Shown here piece by piece: positions 1 through 11,965 of a DNA stretch of 64,000 bases. The translations under genes were made by a program, and so were the position numbers. The first letter of the stretch is position 1. The number at the start of each line of letters is the position of its first letter. The notes under the pieces are model-generated. The model saw only the letters and a list, made by a program, of their open reading frames with translations, did not search any database and was not told the DNA's origin. The stretch comes from Apus apus (taxonomy: Eukaryota > Chordata > Aves > Apodiformes > Apodidae), in assembly GCF_020740795.1 (NCBI RefSeq), contig NC_067295.1, positions 4,650,501 to 4,714,500 of the forward strand, in the 5' to 3' direction.

Positions 1-3000
1 CTTTCTTTCTTGAGACACTGTTTCTAGTGTGCATATTTGAGACAAAGAGACAGAATTGTTAACATAGTATCAAAAGTAATTTATCTCATCTACATCCTGT
101 TCTTGTAGAAACACCTAGAATTTCTGGGAAAATGTAACTTTTTACATTGCTGCACTCTGAGACGGAGTTGCTGTATTTAACTGCTGGGAGAAGCTTGCAC
201 ATGTACTAGTTGCCCTTCACTAAGAGTGTCTCTTAGCTGGAAGGTTGGAATTTCACTTGGTCACAATTTTTGTGACTGATGTGAGAGCTCAGATTAGCCT
301 AGACATTTTGGGGAAAATTAAATGAATATTTATCACCTTTATCTTTTGTCCATGTGCTGTAAAGCATACAGTTTGGCCAGTGTGTTATGTGCAGGGAGTT
401 TATAGAAAGCCAGCCTGACTTGGACAAACAGATCTTTGCATTGCCTGTTTGTACTGAGCTGATAAAGCATGAATTTCTAATATATTTTCAAAGATTAACA
501 TCTGATAGCTAGGCAGTAGAAGGAAGAGATAGTTTTTAGAAGAAGCTGGAACCAAGTGGTACTTTTTTGTAGTTGGTATGTTTGTAGGATACAGATAGCA
601 GCAACTTGGATAAGCTCTGGAGTTGCTGGATGGAAGCCAGTGGCTTAGTCTGTTGTTAAGGAGGAAGTAAAATAATACTAGAGGTTTGATAGTTAGAAAT
701 TTGTATGGCTTAAATAAGGAGAAGTGATTAGTCTCTGCCTTGGAACTCGTGATTGAAAAATCAATGTTTGTCTTGTGTCAATAAATTTCAATGCCCAGAC
801 AGGGTGTAGAACGGCATCTACAGTGTAGAACAGGCATCAGCATTGCAGGACAATTTAGTTTCCCACAGCATCCTTGTGAGTGAATGGTTAACAAGCACAG
901 ACTTGTTTACCTTCTTGGAAAATAGTTCATTACAGAAGAACACACTTTTGACTGTAGTAAATCCATGCCCTGTTACCTGTGAGGCTGAATAGAAGTGCAG
1001 ATGTAGAAGTAATCTGTTGGAAAAGCCTGCAGGTTCAGGGATGGGGGGGTTGGTTGTTTATAGTTGCACCTCGTGAGAATTTTAAGCCTGGGTCTTCAGG
1101 GTTTGTAAAGGACTGCTATTTCCCTCTGACAAAACCTGAATGCAGAACCTGGAGCTGTGGCTGTGCTCAAAGGATACATGGATTATGGTGGCCAGATGTT
1201 AAGCTGCTTGTAATGACCAGTAGGTCAGATTTCCTCTGTGTTTCTCAGCTCTGCTGCTGAATGTTTTGCAATCCTGAATGGAGAAGGGGATACAAACACC
1301 CGCTGTTCTTTAATTCATATTACTGTTGCTTTCACCTTGCAGATTCAGTTGCAGTCTGTGGTAGTTACAGTATCCGTTTCTCCCTGTGTTTTGCTGTGTT
1401 GTGGGAATCTTGTTAGATCTGTATTATATGGTTCCTTCCTGTGGGGTTTAATTCATCATCTGAAACAAGCTAAGACTGACAGGTCTACCTTAAACTGTGC
1501 TCTCTAAATTTAGCAGCTGCAGACAGAATGATCAGGAAGGGCTAAATTAATATTATGTCAAAAAAAAACCTTGGGACAAGGAAAAGGGAAAAAGCCAGTT
1601 TGGAACAGAGAGTCCCCTTTCAAGTCTTTTAGTTCAGATCAGAATGTAGAGGAACTGCTTTTCAGAAGGAAAAGTTTGAAATGCATCTGTATTTTGGGGG
1701 ATTGGACAATAAAACATTTCATTATCACTTATGATCTAACCAACTGCCAACTCTGAGTAGCTGGCTGAGGGGTAATGTGAGAAGTTGATAAATTCTAGCC
1801 TTTCTTCTCATTCCCGAGTTTCTGTGGGTATTTTAAAGCAATCCACATATTATCTGTTGTGCAGTTATTTCCATTAAATAAATGCTGCTTGGTGACTCTG
1901 CTCAAGTGTTTTCTGCTTGCTTTTTGCAATGAAGCTCTGAATGGCAAAGGAAGTGATGCCAGATGAGTTATATTCTTTCTTTAGGGAGATTTCATATGTG
2001 TTATGAGCTTAACCTGAAGGGGCAGAGATGTTACTTTCAAGGTAACTTATTTGACAGTAATGGTAAGATGATATTCATATAGTAGAAAATATATACCAAA
2101 AAATGGAATAAATATTTATCCATTTTGTGTCTTTTGCCCCTTGAGAATACTGTGTTCAAAATAATCTAGGATATAAAAGAAGAGCCTTAGAGCACTATTT
2201 CAGGAAGTGTGTGTGTTTACGTTTTACCTTTCCTCCCTTTCTCCTCCACCAGTCAGTTTTTAAGCAAATTGTACTATTCTCTCTGGCTTTGCCAAACTTT
2301 CAACTGCAGATAGGGCAGTTCTACAAAAAAATAATAATAATCCAGTGGTGATGCTGCAGTGTGGGACTGGTGGGCTCATTTAGGCCTTCTGTTTGTGTTT
2401 CTCGATTCATACCCCCCCCAGTTCCCAGATGTGCAGTGACTCATCCTGCGGAACAATGGGAACAGCATCTCTTATTCCTTCTCTTGGTCCCAGTTGGCAA
2501 AACGGTTACTCAGAGGATATGTATTGCAGAGGGAGAAGAGATCAGCAGTGAGAGAATGAATCATCCAAGGTTTGTGGTAACTCTTGCGGGGTGAGCAAGA
2601 ACTTAAGGAAGACCAATGTCTATACTATGCACTGGTTTACTCAGGAGTATCTGAATTATATAAAATTCACAACCTGAAAGCCATTCTTCCTTCCCTCCAC
2701 CAGTGTCCCAGAAAACACAGGACATGCATGGAAAGACAGCATTTTGGCATCTTGATGTATCAAAGATTATTTTTTTTTTAAAGCTAGCTGGTTTGTAACA
2801 ACAGGAAAATAGATGATGGTCATCTCAGGCTTTGCTGATATAACTTTAAATGCAAGATATGCCAATAGACTATTAGTTAACAATTTTTTTACAAGTCAGT
2901 AGAGACAGGAATGAAATAGTGTCTTTCAGATCTTAAGAGTAAAAAGGAATAGTGTGCCAACAAGGAAATACAAGAAGATTTGACTCCTTTTTCAATCTGA

Positions 3001-6000
3001 AAAGACAGAAGCTCAACAGTCTTCTATGAACGTGGTTGATCTGGGGAAGTTTCTTGAGCTGCTGGTTTTTGTTGACACACCAACCTGTAAAAGATGGACA
3101 CATCTGACCTAGATCTTTTTTTTGTTTGTTTTTTTTTAAGTGGACACACCAAGATTTTATTATCTTTAGGTATTTAAATATAGTATAAATAACATTTACG
3201 TCTTTCACTTTGCTGCTTGCAAGCGTAGTTCAAAACAGATTGCAATGTTCAAAAAATTACTGAATTAACTTTTTTCACTACAACCGTTAAAATTGTGGGA
3301 TTGAATTAGCCAGTCTGAAAAACTAAAAAGCTATTTTCTGCTGAATCTATTGCAAGTATATGTTGCTACTTGTATAGGAAGTCATGCTAGTGAACCCGAT
3401 ACATCTGAGATCTGGAAAAGGAGAGCATTCGAAGTGCTGAGCCAGCTTTTGAATGTAGTTGAATGACTAGATGACTTTGGAGAAACTCTGAAAGTTTGTG
3501 CTGAAAAAGCCACATCAGCTTATTTATAGTCAGTATCTTCAAGAGAAAAAAATAATTCAGCATGAGAGGGGCAGCTGAGAGGTTTTTATTTCAGTAATAA
3601 TTCGCCTTGAATGGAAAACCTACCTTGATTCATAAACTTGGGGTGTGTGTGTTTATTTATATATTTATACACATATACACAAACACTCATGTGTTTGTAT
3701 GTCTGTATAATACTTAAAGCATGGGGTAGCATTTCATAGGTAATAATTTATTGATGGCATTCAAAGTTGCATTCAAGTGCATCTTGATATAAAGCTAAAT
3801 AAATTTGACTTCTAGATCTAATTAATATTGCTATTTGCTTTCCCTGGATGACAAGGAAAAAATTAAAAGCTAAATAGATGCTCAATTGATAGAATTGTTT
3901 TGATTAAAAGTACTAATAGAAAACAGTCCTAACACCTGGAGCTTCCGTATTTCCCTCATTTAAATCCATTACAAGTTCTTCATCGAGTCAGTTGGTGCCA
4001 TCTGCAGTTGGTCTGTGCTGCCAGCTCGAGGAACTGAAATACCCCACATGCTTTCCAGAAGCAACTGAGTTTGGAATGAATCAGAGTAAAATGTAGAGCA
4101 AGGTTACATAGGCAGTAACACAGGACTTAATCAGGGAATCCGCTTTAAAGTAGCAGATTTTGAGTGTGTGGTGTGGCTTGATTATTTATTTTTTGGGGGT
4201 GGTGATGGTGGTCGTTGAGTTTTTTTTCTTCTCTCTGTGGGTTTGTGCACTTTAATGTTTTGAGCTTTTCTGAACTTCAAACCCCCTGGAGCTTGTGAGG
4301 GATTTGTTGTTTTGACTGGAAACAGATATTTTGACTTAGGTAGCGAATGTCTTTGAATTCTGGGCTAGAAGAGAATATTCCGACACCTTCAGATCTGTCA
4401 GCCCATGCATATGGTGTTCACACCTGTTCCAGCAACCTGACTCGGCTACCCAGCTATCCAAGTGTTTTGCAATTACTGCTTAAAATCTCCCAGAATGAAT
4501 TATTTGGCTTAATTGCAACATTACAAAGAGCTCTGTAAGAAACTCAAGAAGTCTAGTTTCCCTAAATCACTGCAGAAATCAGATGTTTATTTTTTCATTA
4601 ATCATGCTGTTTTTCTTACCTTCTTATAAATGTACAAAATGTTAAACTGATGCATGCGTGGGGCAGGAAATGGGGGAGGCAGGAGCTGTAAATCAGGTGA
4701 GTTTTTGCTTGTGTGTCCTAGCAGTTTACAAGCATCCAGCTGTTTCCTGCTTCCAGCGTGGGAGGGTGCATGGACAAGGCAGGGACTCTTAAAGCAACTG
4801 TGTAGAAAATAGGAACAAGTTGTATCAGAGATGGCCCATCTGCAGTCTTGTTGCACGTGTACAGGCATTGTCTAGGACAATCCACAATAGATAGAGAAGG
4901 TTTTTTTTGTAGCTTTTCTTTTTTGGGCTCTCCCATCTCCTAAATATGAGTAATGCTGTACAGGAAGATCTTTTTTTCTTACTCATGCAGTCTGTGATAA
5001 CTCTTCTGATCCAGCAGAGTGCCAAAACATACAGGAAATTACTTTCACCTTATGAAAATTCATGATTGTAAGGAAGCTCTTAGAGCAATTGTTCTTTAGA
5101 AACTTCCCCCCCCAGGAAAGTAATTTTTTTCTGCTAGTGATCCTCCGTAAAACTTTTGCAATACACAGGAGTTTTTTGCAAAGATGTGTGTTTTATCACT
5201 TTGAAAAGACACTTCAATTGTAAATGTTAGGAAATAATAAGCTACAGCTCCTTTTTGTCTATGCCTTATGCTGAAAGTATGTACTTGTACAGTACACTGA
5301 ATCCTCTGATCTCCAGTCTGATTCTTTAAAATGAACTGTGCTGTTGGCATCTGTTTCCAGTTGCACTGGAGGGGAGTAATTCCATTCTGCTGTCTCAGGC
5401 CTATGGTGTAGAGGAGAACGTTTGGTTTAAGAGTTTGTATTGCTGTTGGAATCTGAGATGGTATTTTGAGTGTTTGCATTCTGGTAAGGACACCTACTGT
5501 CATTACTGACACAGCCCTGTAATGTGACATATGCAATGTGTTTTGCTGCCTAAGGTGATTAAAAGGCAGCAGGGTTTTCCATTGTATCATTCTTACAGCA
5601 TGGCTACAACTGCAAGACACGAGTCCTAAACAATGAAGATACCCTCTTACTGAGCAGATTATCTTCATCTGAACAAGTGAAAGGGAAGTGTTTGAAGGAG
5701 AATGGACTTCTGCCAAAGATAGTTTTACTGCAGAAGTAAAGTCTGCATCTATATGGAAACAATTTTATTTCTTCTAAGGAGTATGTGCAGGGCTTTTTGG
5801 ATCCATTAATGTGAAGTGGCACTTGATTTGAGGGTGATTTGGGGGCAGGCTTGTTTAAAGAAGAAAAAAGAAAAAACAAAACCACAAAAACCTCTTATGC
5901 ATTTTCACGCAAGAATAAATAAATGTCTTTGTAAATGTTGCTTATGTTCTTCTTGATATAATAGCTCAAGGATTTTGTACAAGAATAGAAAATCCATTCT

Positions 6001-6672
6001 TAAAACTCTTGAGCCTAAAAGGGAAGCTATCTGGAGAAGAGAAATTCCTTCAGAATGTTCCAGATTTGGGGAGGAGGGATTGATAAGCAAGCTTAGCTTA
6101 AATTATCGCAAATTGTGGGTACGTCTTTCACTTTTCTAAAGATGAGCCAAGCAGTCTAGGATATGCTTTTATTCACTGTTACAGCTTTTAAACAAAATAC
6201 AGTGGTTTCTTAGAAGTGTGTTCCATCTTGACTCCCACTCACTGTCAACTAACTGCATATATTGTACAAGGGGATAAAACCTAATTCTTTACCCCAAAGG
6301 ACTGACTTTAATAACACTTTCTTTTCATTGTAAAGACTTACTCAGTAGATTTGAGCATTTATTCAGATCTTTACTCAGCTTTGATTTTCCTAGAACTAAT
6401 AGAGAATCACTTTTAGAGGAATTATTACCTTACCTACATGTGGGTGGTGTGTTCTGGCAGCTCCACTTCATTATCAGCAGTTTCTGTGAATGGAGCTATG
6501 TAGTACTTCTGTTGTTCCAGCTCCTGAAGCATACCAGGATGTTATCCAAGCTTCCACTTATGATACTGCTCTGTTAGATCTCAGTGCATGTTGGACAGTG
6601 AAAAGGCTACAGTTCAGTTGACTTTGCTGTCCTAGAAACAAGTTTAGTTCCCATCTCTTTTCTTTTCCACAG
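1..6672 (+). other. GNA12: GNA12 intron upstream of the 51-bp exon (partial)
   Basis: This stretch lies upstream of the first recognisable GNA12 exon. It should be the intron after the exon encoding the P-loop and most of the helical domain, which is not in the window. It is AT-rich and has no exon I can recognise on either strand. Open frames here, including a 206-codon one on the minus strand at 5096-5716, resemble no known family. It ends in a good polypyrimidine tract and AG at 6671-6672. Confidence 0.75.
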
Positions 6673-6723
6673 GGCGAATCGGTGAAATACTTCCTGGATA
6701 ACCTGGATCGGATCGGTCAGCTG
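6673..6723 (+). CDS. GNA12: GNA12 51-bp exon
   Basis: Seventeen codons in phase 0, beginning [10 protein letters not shown] and ending DRIGQL, in the helical-domain-to-switch-I linker of G-alpha-12. It is flanked by ttccacag and gtaaga. The length and both splice phases fit the known gene structure. Confidence 0.95.
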
Positions 6724-8302
6724 GTAAGACAGACCTTATCTTTCTGAACCAAGAGAGCTCAAAGAGATAAAGGAAGCCTGAGTGTGCTTTTTGGTTTGGT
6801 TTTTGTTGGTTGTTATTTATTTTTTTTATTATTATTATTCTTTATTAGTTATTAATAATAATAATGCATTAAACAACTTCAGTGTTTTTTCTCTAGAAAA
6901 AAAAAGCCTTGTAAAACTGAAGCTTAGTATTTATCTAATATTTTTTGACAGACAACAAATTTGGCTTATGGAAGTTGTATTTATACATGCATTTTCTTTT
7001 ATAAGTCCTCCTACACATTCTCTGGATCTCATTCCCTTTCTTATGATGATCTGATGGCTGGTGCTACTTAAGGTGGCAGAATGAAACATTACCAAATAAA
7101 AAAAAATTAGTAGCGTTTGTGGAATTCAAAGTCTGTAATGAAAACATCTGTCAGGAGACTTAGGGGAGAAAGAAGGGAGATGATCTTCCTAAATAGTAAC
7201 AGTGATAATCTTTTGAAGAACAAACCTCTCTACAGGGGTGGACCGGGCCACAACCTCCAGGGAGTACAGCAACTGTATTCACTGGTCAGGGAGTGTGAAC
7301 CTGGAAGAAGTATTTACTCTAAAGCTTGCAAGGTGTCCTTTGTAAGAGTCATGAACTGTGACCAACTAGGTTGCAAAGAAATCATTTCAGTGATGCCTTC
7401 TTTACTGAACACCACCTAAATGGCAAGAACACTGCAGCTAAGAATTTCATAATTCAAAATAGTCTTCAGCCTGAAAGTGAGAGGCTTGAAGGATGAATAC
7501 ATGAAGGAGTGCATTACTCCTGTATTTTTACTCTCATATGTCTCAGGAACTTTGGTAGCTGTTTACCAGTGTGTTGAGATAAATGGTCAACAGTCCATTA
7601 TTTTGAAGTGGAGTATTCATTTTTCACTTGACAGTTATAAAAACATATCTTTGGTTGATTTTTCCCATCTCTGGTGTTACCCAGCATTTTTTGAAGGACT
7701 TCTTTTTGACACTTTTCTCCTTTCTTTTACAGAATTATTTCCCCAGCAAACAAGATATTTTGCTGGCTAGAAAAGCCACCAAGGGAATAGTAGAGCATGA
7801 TTTCATCATTAAAAAAATACCTTTCAAGATGGTGGATGTGGGTGGACAGAGATCTCAGCGTCAAAAGTGGTTCCAGTGCTTTGATGGAATAACTTCAATT
7901 TTGTTCATGGTCTCCTCCAGTGAATACGATCAGGTTCTCATGGAAGACAGGCGCACAAATAGACTTGTGGAGTCCATGAATATCTTTGAGACAATAGTCA
8001 ATAACAAGCTTTTCTTTAACGTTTCTATTATCCTATTCCTCAACAAGATGGATCTTCTTGTAGAGAAGGTAAAGACTGTCAGCATTAAGAAGTATTTCTC
8101 GGACTTCAAAGGCGACCCTCACAGGCTAGAAGACGTTCAGCGTTACCTGGTGCAGTGCTTTGACAGAAAGAGGAGGAACCGTAGCAAGCCACTCTTCCAC
8201 CACTTCACCACTGCCATAGACACTGAGAACATCCGCTTTGTGTTCCATGCCGTGAAGGACACCATCCTTCAAGAGAACCTGAAGGATATTATGTTGCAGT
8301 GA
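6673..8302 (+). CDS. GNA12: GNA12, G protein alpha-12 subunit, 3' part (2 exons, join 6673..6723, 7733..8302)
   Basis: This is the C-terminal half of the G-alpha-12 subunit, a membrane-associated GTPase that couples GPCRs to RhoGEFs and so to RhoA. The two exons give 206 residues, expected to be about 176-381 of a 381-residue protein. Visible motifs are the switch I arginine and threonine in RKATKG, the switch II DVGGQ with the catalytic glutamine (residue 231 by this numbering), the guanine-specificity NKMD, and [10 protein letters not shown] near the end. The C-terminus ENLKDIMLQ separates GNA12 from GNA13, which from memory ends in KQLMLQ. The sequence is intact and nearly identical to the human protein as I recall it. 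The N-terminal exons lie upstream of the window. The neighbouring AMZ1 gene is convergent, as in human. Confidence 0.96.
6724..7732 (+). other. GNA12: GNA12 last intron
   Basis: A 1.0-kb intron with GT at 6724-6725 and AG at 7731-7732. It contains an AT-rich simple repeat near its 5' end and nothing else I can identify. Confidence 0.9.
6820..6870. repeat. (TTA/AAT)n simple repeat
   Basis: AT-only microsatellite made of TTA/ATT units followed by AAT units, so the two halves are roughly inverted and could fold into an AT hairpin. It lies in the last GNA12 intron. Confidence 0.8.
7733..8302 (+). CDS. GNA12: GNA12 terminal coding exon
   Basis: This exon holds 189 codons plus TGA. It begins [18 protein letters not shown] after tcttttacag and ends DIMLQ. 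It carries switch I, switch II ([12 protein letters not shown]), NKMD and the TTAIDTEN loop. The same frame stays open upstream to 7628, but that part is intron. Confidence 0.97.
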   Translation, partial: NYFPSKQDILLARKATKGIVEHDFIIKKIPFKMVDVGGQRSQRQKWFQCFDGITSILFMVSSSEYDQVLMEDRRTNRLVESMNIFETIVNNKLFFNVSIILFLNKMDLLVEKVKTVSIKKYFSDFKGDPHRLEDVQRYLVQCFDRKRRNRSKPLFHHFTTAIDTENIRFVFHAVKDTILQENLKDIMLQ

Positions 8303-11154
8303 AGGAGAGCAGCCGATGGTCTGTTGAAATTGGCCGGAGGGTTAGATCAAAGTTTTTATCCTTTCTTTGTGGCCCTTGCATGTGGTGTAGGACCCATGCT
8401 CGTTTCTTGGCTCAGGAATGCTGTAAACTAGCCAGTCCAAACATAGGAGCTGTAGGCCGAAGGAGCCAAATGTTGATGTTAGCTACTGAATCATTTGGAC
8501 TAGAAACACTACTGAAACCTGGCCATTGTAGGTTCTGTACCTAGTTTGGAATGCTGAATAATACAACCACCTTCTGCCTTCTTAGAACAAAGGAACCTCT
8601 GAGAAACTATGTACGGAAGACACATTGTTTTCAGTGAATATGCTCATTTTTCAGAGACACTAGTCATACAAACTGCCTTTTTTTTTATAGTTTGGAGGTG
8701 CTGAATCGATCAAACTAATCTAAATGTAATGAGATTGGCAGCTGTGTTGGAGAAGGTTAATAGAATTTTCAATCTTAACCATCAGATCATGTGTGCATGT
8801 TCAACTTTGCCAAAGGTCTGGAATCCACGTATCAACGTGGATGCACAGCTCTTGTCTGAAGGCTTTGCTTGAGTCTCCGGAGGCAAAAGTCTAAAACTGT
8901 GTGAGGAAACCCGTGTTGGAGTAGATTGGATGAGAAGTTCAGGCCTTGCTGACATGGAGAAGGGGTAATTTTGCACTATGTGTGGAGGGTATTACATCAT
9001 GGTAGAACTGATTTCCTTGGTGAAGCAGCCTATGCTAGAGCACCTGGCCGTGTGTCTGCACAGCGGGTGCTCAAGGAAGATGTAGTTCATGGACATCCAG
9101 CCCAGTTCTCTCCCCTGCAGTTGGCAGAGTTTGTGAAGGTCCAGTGTCTCACATGACAGGGCTTTGTCAGTATTCAGAAGTTTGAAAGCTGATTAAACTC
9201 GTAGGCAGAGTTTTTGGTAGTACAGCAGCTGCTTGATTAGTTCCCAAGAGCTGACCTTGAAGGAAAACTGAACACTCTAGAGATCCCACTTTTACAGCTG
9301 CACTGATGTATTTGGACAGCAAAACCTTGCTGTAAAATTAGCCTTTAATCTGTGTCTTAATGGGATCTTTAGCCTATAGTAATGCACACATAATTCTGAG
9401 TACAGTCAAGCTTGGAGCTGCCCGTCTGGGGCAATGGTTTGTGTGTAAAACTGCAAGAGGCTCTGAATAATATTGATATGAACTGTTAATTTCCTAGCTC
9501 TCAATCTGTGTAACTAACTACCAGGTGCCTTTATTGTGTACAAACATATTTGATCTTTTCTACTGAAGTGGGGTACGTGGACAACCTGAAGATCTGCCTT
9601 TTATATCAACATTGTAGTGTTATCTGTTAGGTAATTTTTCAAACGTAGCTTCCTGTGCAAGAATAAAACCTGAGGGGTTGTTTGTACCCATGAAAAGTCA
9701 GCAGATTCCCTGGAGTTCTTCTCCTCTTTGAGCCTATAATGGCATGTCAAAACAAGCAACGTTTTACTTCAGCTGGTAATCTCATGGGAAATGTGGTCAA
9801 AAAAAGTCCTGTTCTGTTGTCCTTTCATGTTAATTTGGATAAAATCTGGAATCTTTCTTCCCCTCTGAAGCTTGCAGATGTTCATATCAGTATTTTGCTG
9901 TGGTTTCCTAATGTAGCAGACTCTTGGCTTTCTTTGTGCAGACTTCAGGGTGGAGAAGATGTGGCTGTTTCAGTGCTATGTCACTTGCACAGTATCGAGG
10001 TAAGAAGCAACTGAAAAGTTGCAGATGGGAAAATCTAACTTAAATTTGAGCAAACTTAAACAGGAATTCTCTTCCTTCTAACAAGTCTTATTTTTGCCAG
10101 GACCAATTCTGTCTTTTAAATATTTATTCATTTTGAACCTTGAAAGGGGAAATGTTATGTGACTCTAATATTCAGATGGGGGGAAACTCTTTAAGATTAT
10201 TACATTTGAGAAGGTAAATGTTTCAACACACAATGATGCAAACAAGTTTGTTCATCATAGAAGGTTCATTTCTCTAAGCTAGCCCATTTGTTTGGCTGAA
10301 GACTAACACTGTTTCCAAAGCTTTCAGATATTCTTGGAGTTCTTGGTAGTGATTTCCCCTTCACACAATACACTGGGAAAGAGGAGGTAGTTGTGGGCTG
10401 ACCTGACTTCTAGGTTGACTTGACTTTATTTCCTAGTTTGCAGTGAGCTTTATTCTTTACTAAATTTTCTAGATGGATTAATATTATGCTTGGTTTCTCA
10501 AATGAGTTAAACATTCCCTTCCAACTGTATTTTTTCTCAAGAATTACCTCAGTTTTATGTCTGAATCTACTGTAGTTTTACCTGGGAGGCATAGCGTGGA
10601 ATTTCCTGTTCCATTTTTCTGTTCATGTTCATCCTTGGTTTTCTATTCCTGGTCACCTTATGGATTTAAAACTCTGAACAGAACTAATAATGAAACTTAT
10701 ATTTTAAGTAACTTAATCTGCACCTGGAAAAGGAACAGTGAGAAGTATCTCATTGAGCTCTCAAGCATTTTTTGGTATGTTATGGCAGTTTTGCACACTA
10801 AATCAGAGTTCTGGGGAAGCAGTTTGATCACTTCAGGTCCATTATTGCCTTCTTTCTTATTGATAAAATGGGCCAAAGTGTGATGCTGTAGACTGCAAAA
10901 ACAAGTAATTTGGCTCTGGAGGCTGTGTTCTGACAAATGTTGGTAGTGATGGTTCACACCAGGAACCCAAGATCAGGAAACTCTTCTTACAAACATCAAG
11001 CACTTCCCAAATTAGCAAAGGATCTGGCCTATGAGTAAAAAAGACTTTTTTTCTTCAAGTGGCAGCTTTCTCTGCAAAAATACACTTCCCTTCTTGCCAC
11101 AACTGAGGGTCTTTGTGTTTAGGGTTTTTTTTTTTTTAGTGTATGTTGTAGTAT

Positions 11155-11160
11155 AATAAA
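11155..11160 (+). terminator. Candidate GNA12 poly(A) signal AATAAA
   Basis: A canonical hexamer about 2.85 kb after the stop codon. It is one of four candidates (also 9662, 11938 and 15096). The choice rests only on similarity to the human 3' UTR length. Confidence 0.35.
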
Positions 11161-11937
11161 GCCAGAAAGTCATGTTCTGGTAAATCAGTTCATTATGAAA
11201 GCAAAACTTAGGTAGGTTGGGTCATACAAACATCTCAGGACAGGCCTGGTCGGTTGCTTAGTCCTTCCACATGAAACAAATAGAAAACTTTATTTTAAGT
11301 GACATCCTGGAGAACTTTGCAGGTAAACACAGCTGGAGAGAACATCTTTTTTTGTTAACTTTATAGGCTTATTGTTCATTTAGCTAGTCAGGAAGTGGGT
11401 CACAGACAGGATGATAATCAGATGGAGACCTTGAACAACTACTTTTTTTTTTAAAAAAAGCAGCCTTTTACTGTCCCTCCTCTGACACCCACAGGTCAGT
11501 GACCAGTGGCAGGGTGTTGCAAACAGGTTGTCTCTCACAGGAACAAAGAGAGGAAGTGCTCTCAGAAGAGACTTATCTTGCAATTTTAGGTAGAAAAACT
11601 AACTAAATGGGAGTAATTTATCAAACACTACTGTGTATTTGTTGTCCTCAAAACAAGCTCGAAGCTAATTCACTGTCAGTCAGTGCCATTCCTTCAGACT
11701 GCAGTGCTGTCATTCTCTCAACCATTTTTGCATTGCATTAGGAGGTGACATGGTGAATTGGAATGAAAAAGAAAGAACAGTTTTCTGTGACATGTTTAAT
11801 AGGCAGTTTTCACTTTGAAGGAATGAAATAGTTCTTAATGCTGAAAATGAATGAATATCGATTATGGAATGGAAATTACTGGCCATTCAACTTTACACTA
11901 CACTTTATATTACAACTCAAAGATGCTTCCAGTTTGA

Positions 11938-11943
11938 AATAAA
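11938..11943 (+). terminator. Candidate GNA12 poly(A) signal AATAAA
   Basis: A canonical hexamer about 3.6 kb after the stop, in AT-rich sequence. It is an alternative to the signal at 11155. Confidence 0.35.
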
Positions 11944-11965
11944 GACTTGATCTTACTTTATTTAA

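Larger units (their letters stand above)
8303..11965 (+). other. GNA12: Probable GNA12 3' UTR (end uncertain)
   Basis: Sequence after the GNA12 stop with no further coding signal. AATAAA hexamers occur on the plus strand at 9662-9667, 11155-11160 and 11938-11943, and another lies at 15096-15101. The human 3' UTR is roughly 3 kb as I recall, which would favour the 11-12 kb signals. The true end cannot be read from sequence alone. Confidence 0.5.

Noticed and set aside
5096-5716. 206-codon minus-strand open frame inside the GNA12 intron
   Set aside because: No recognisable domain, no good start context or splice logic, AT-rich intronic composition.
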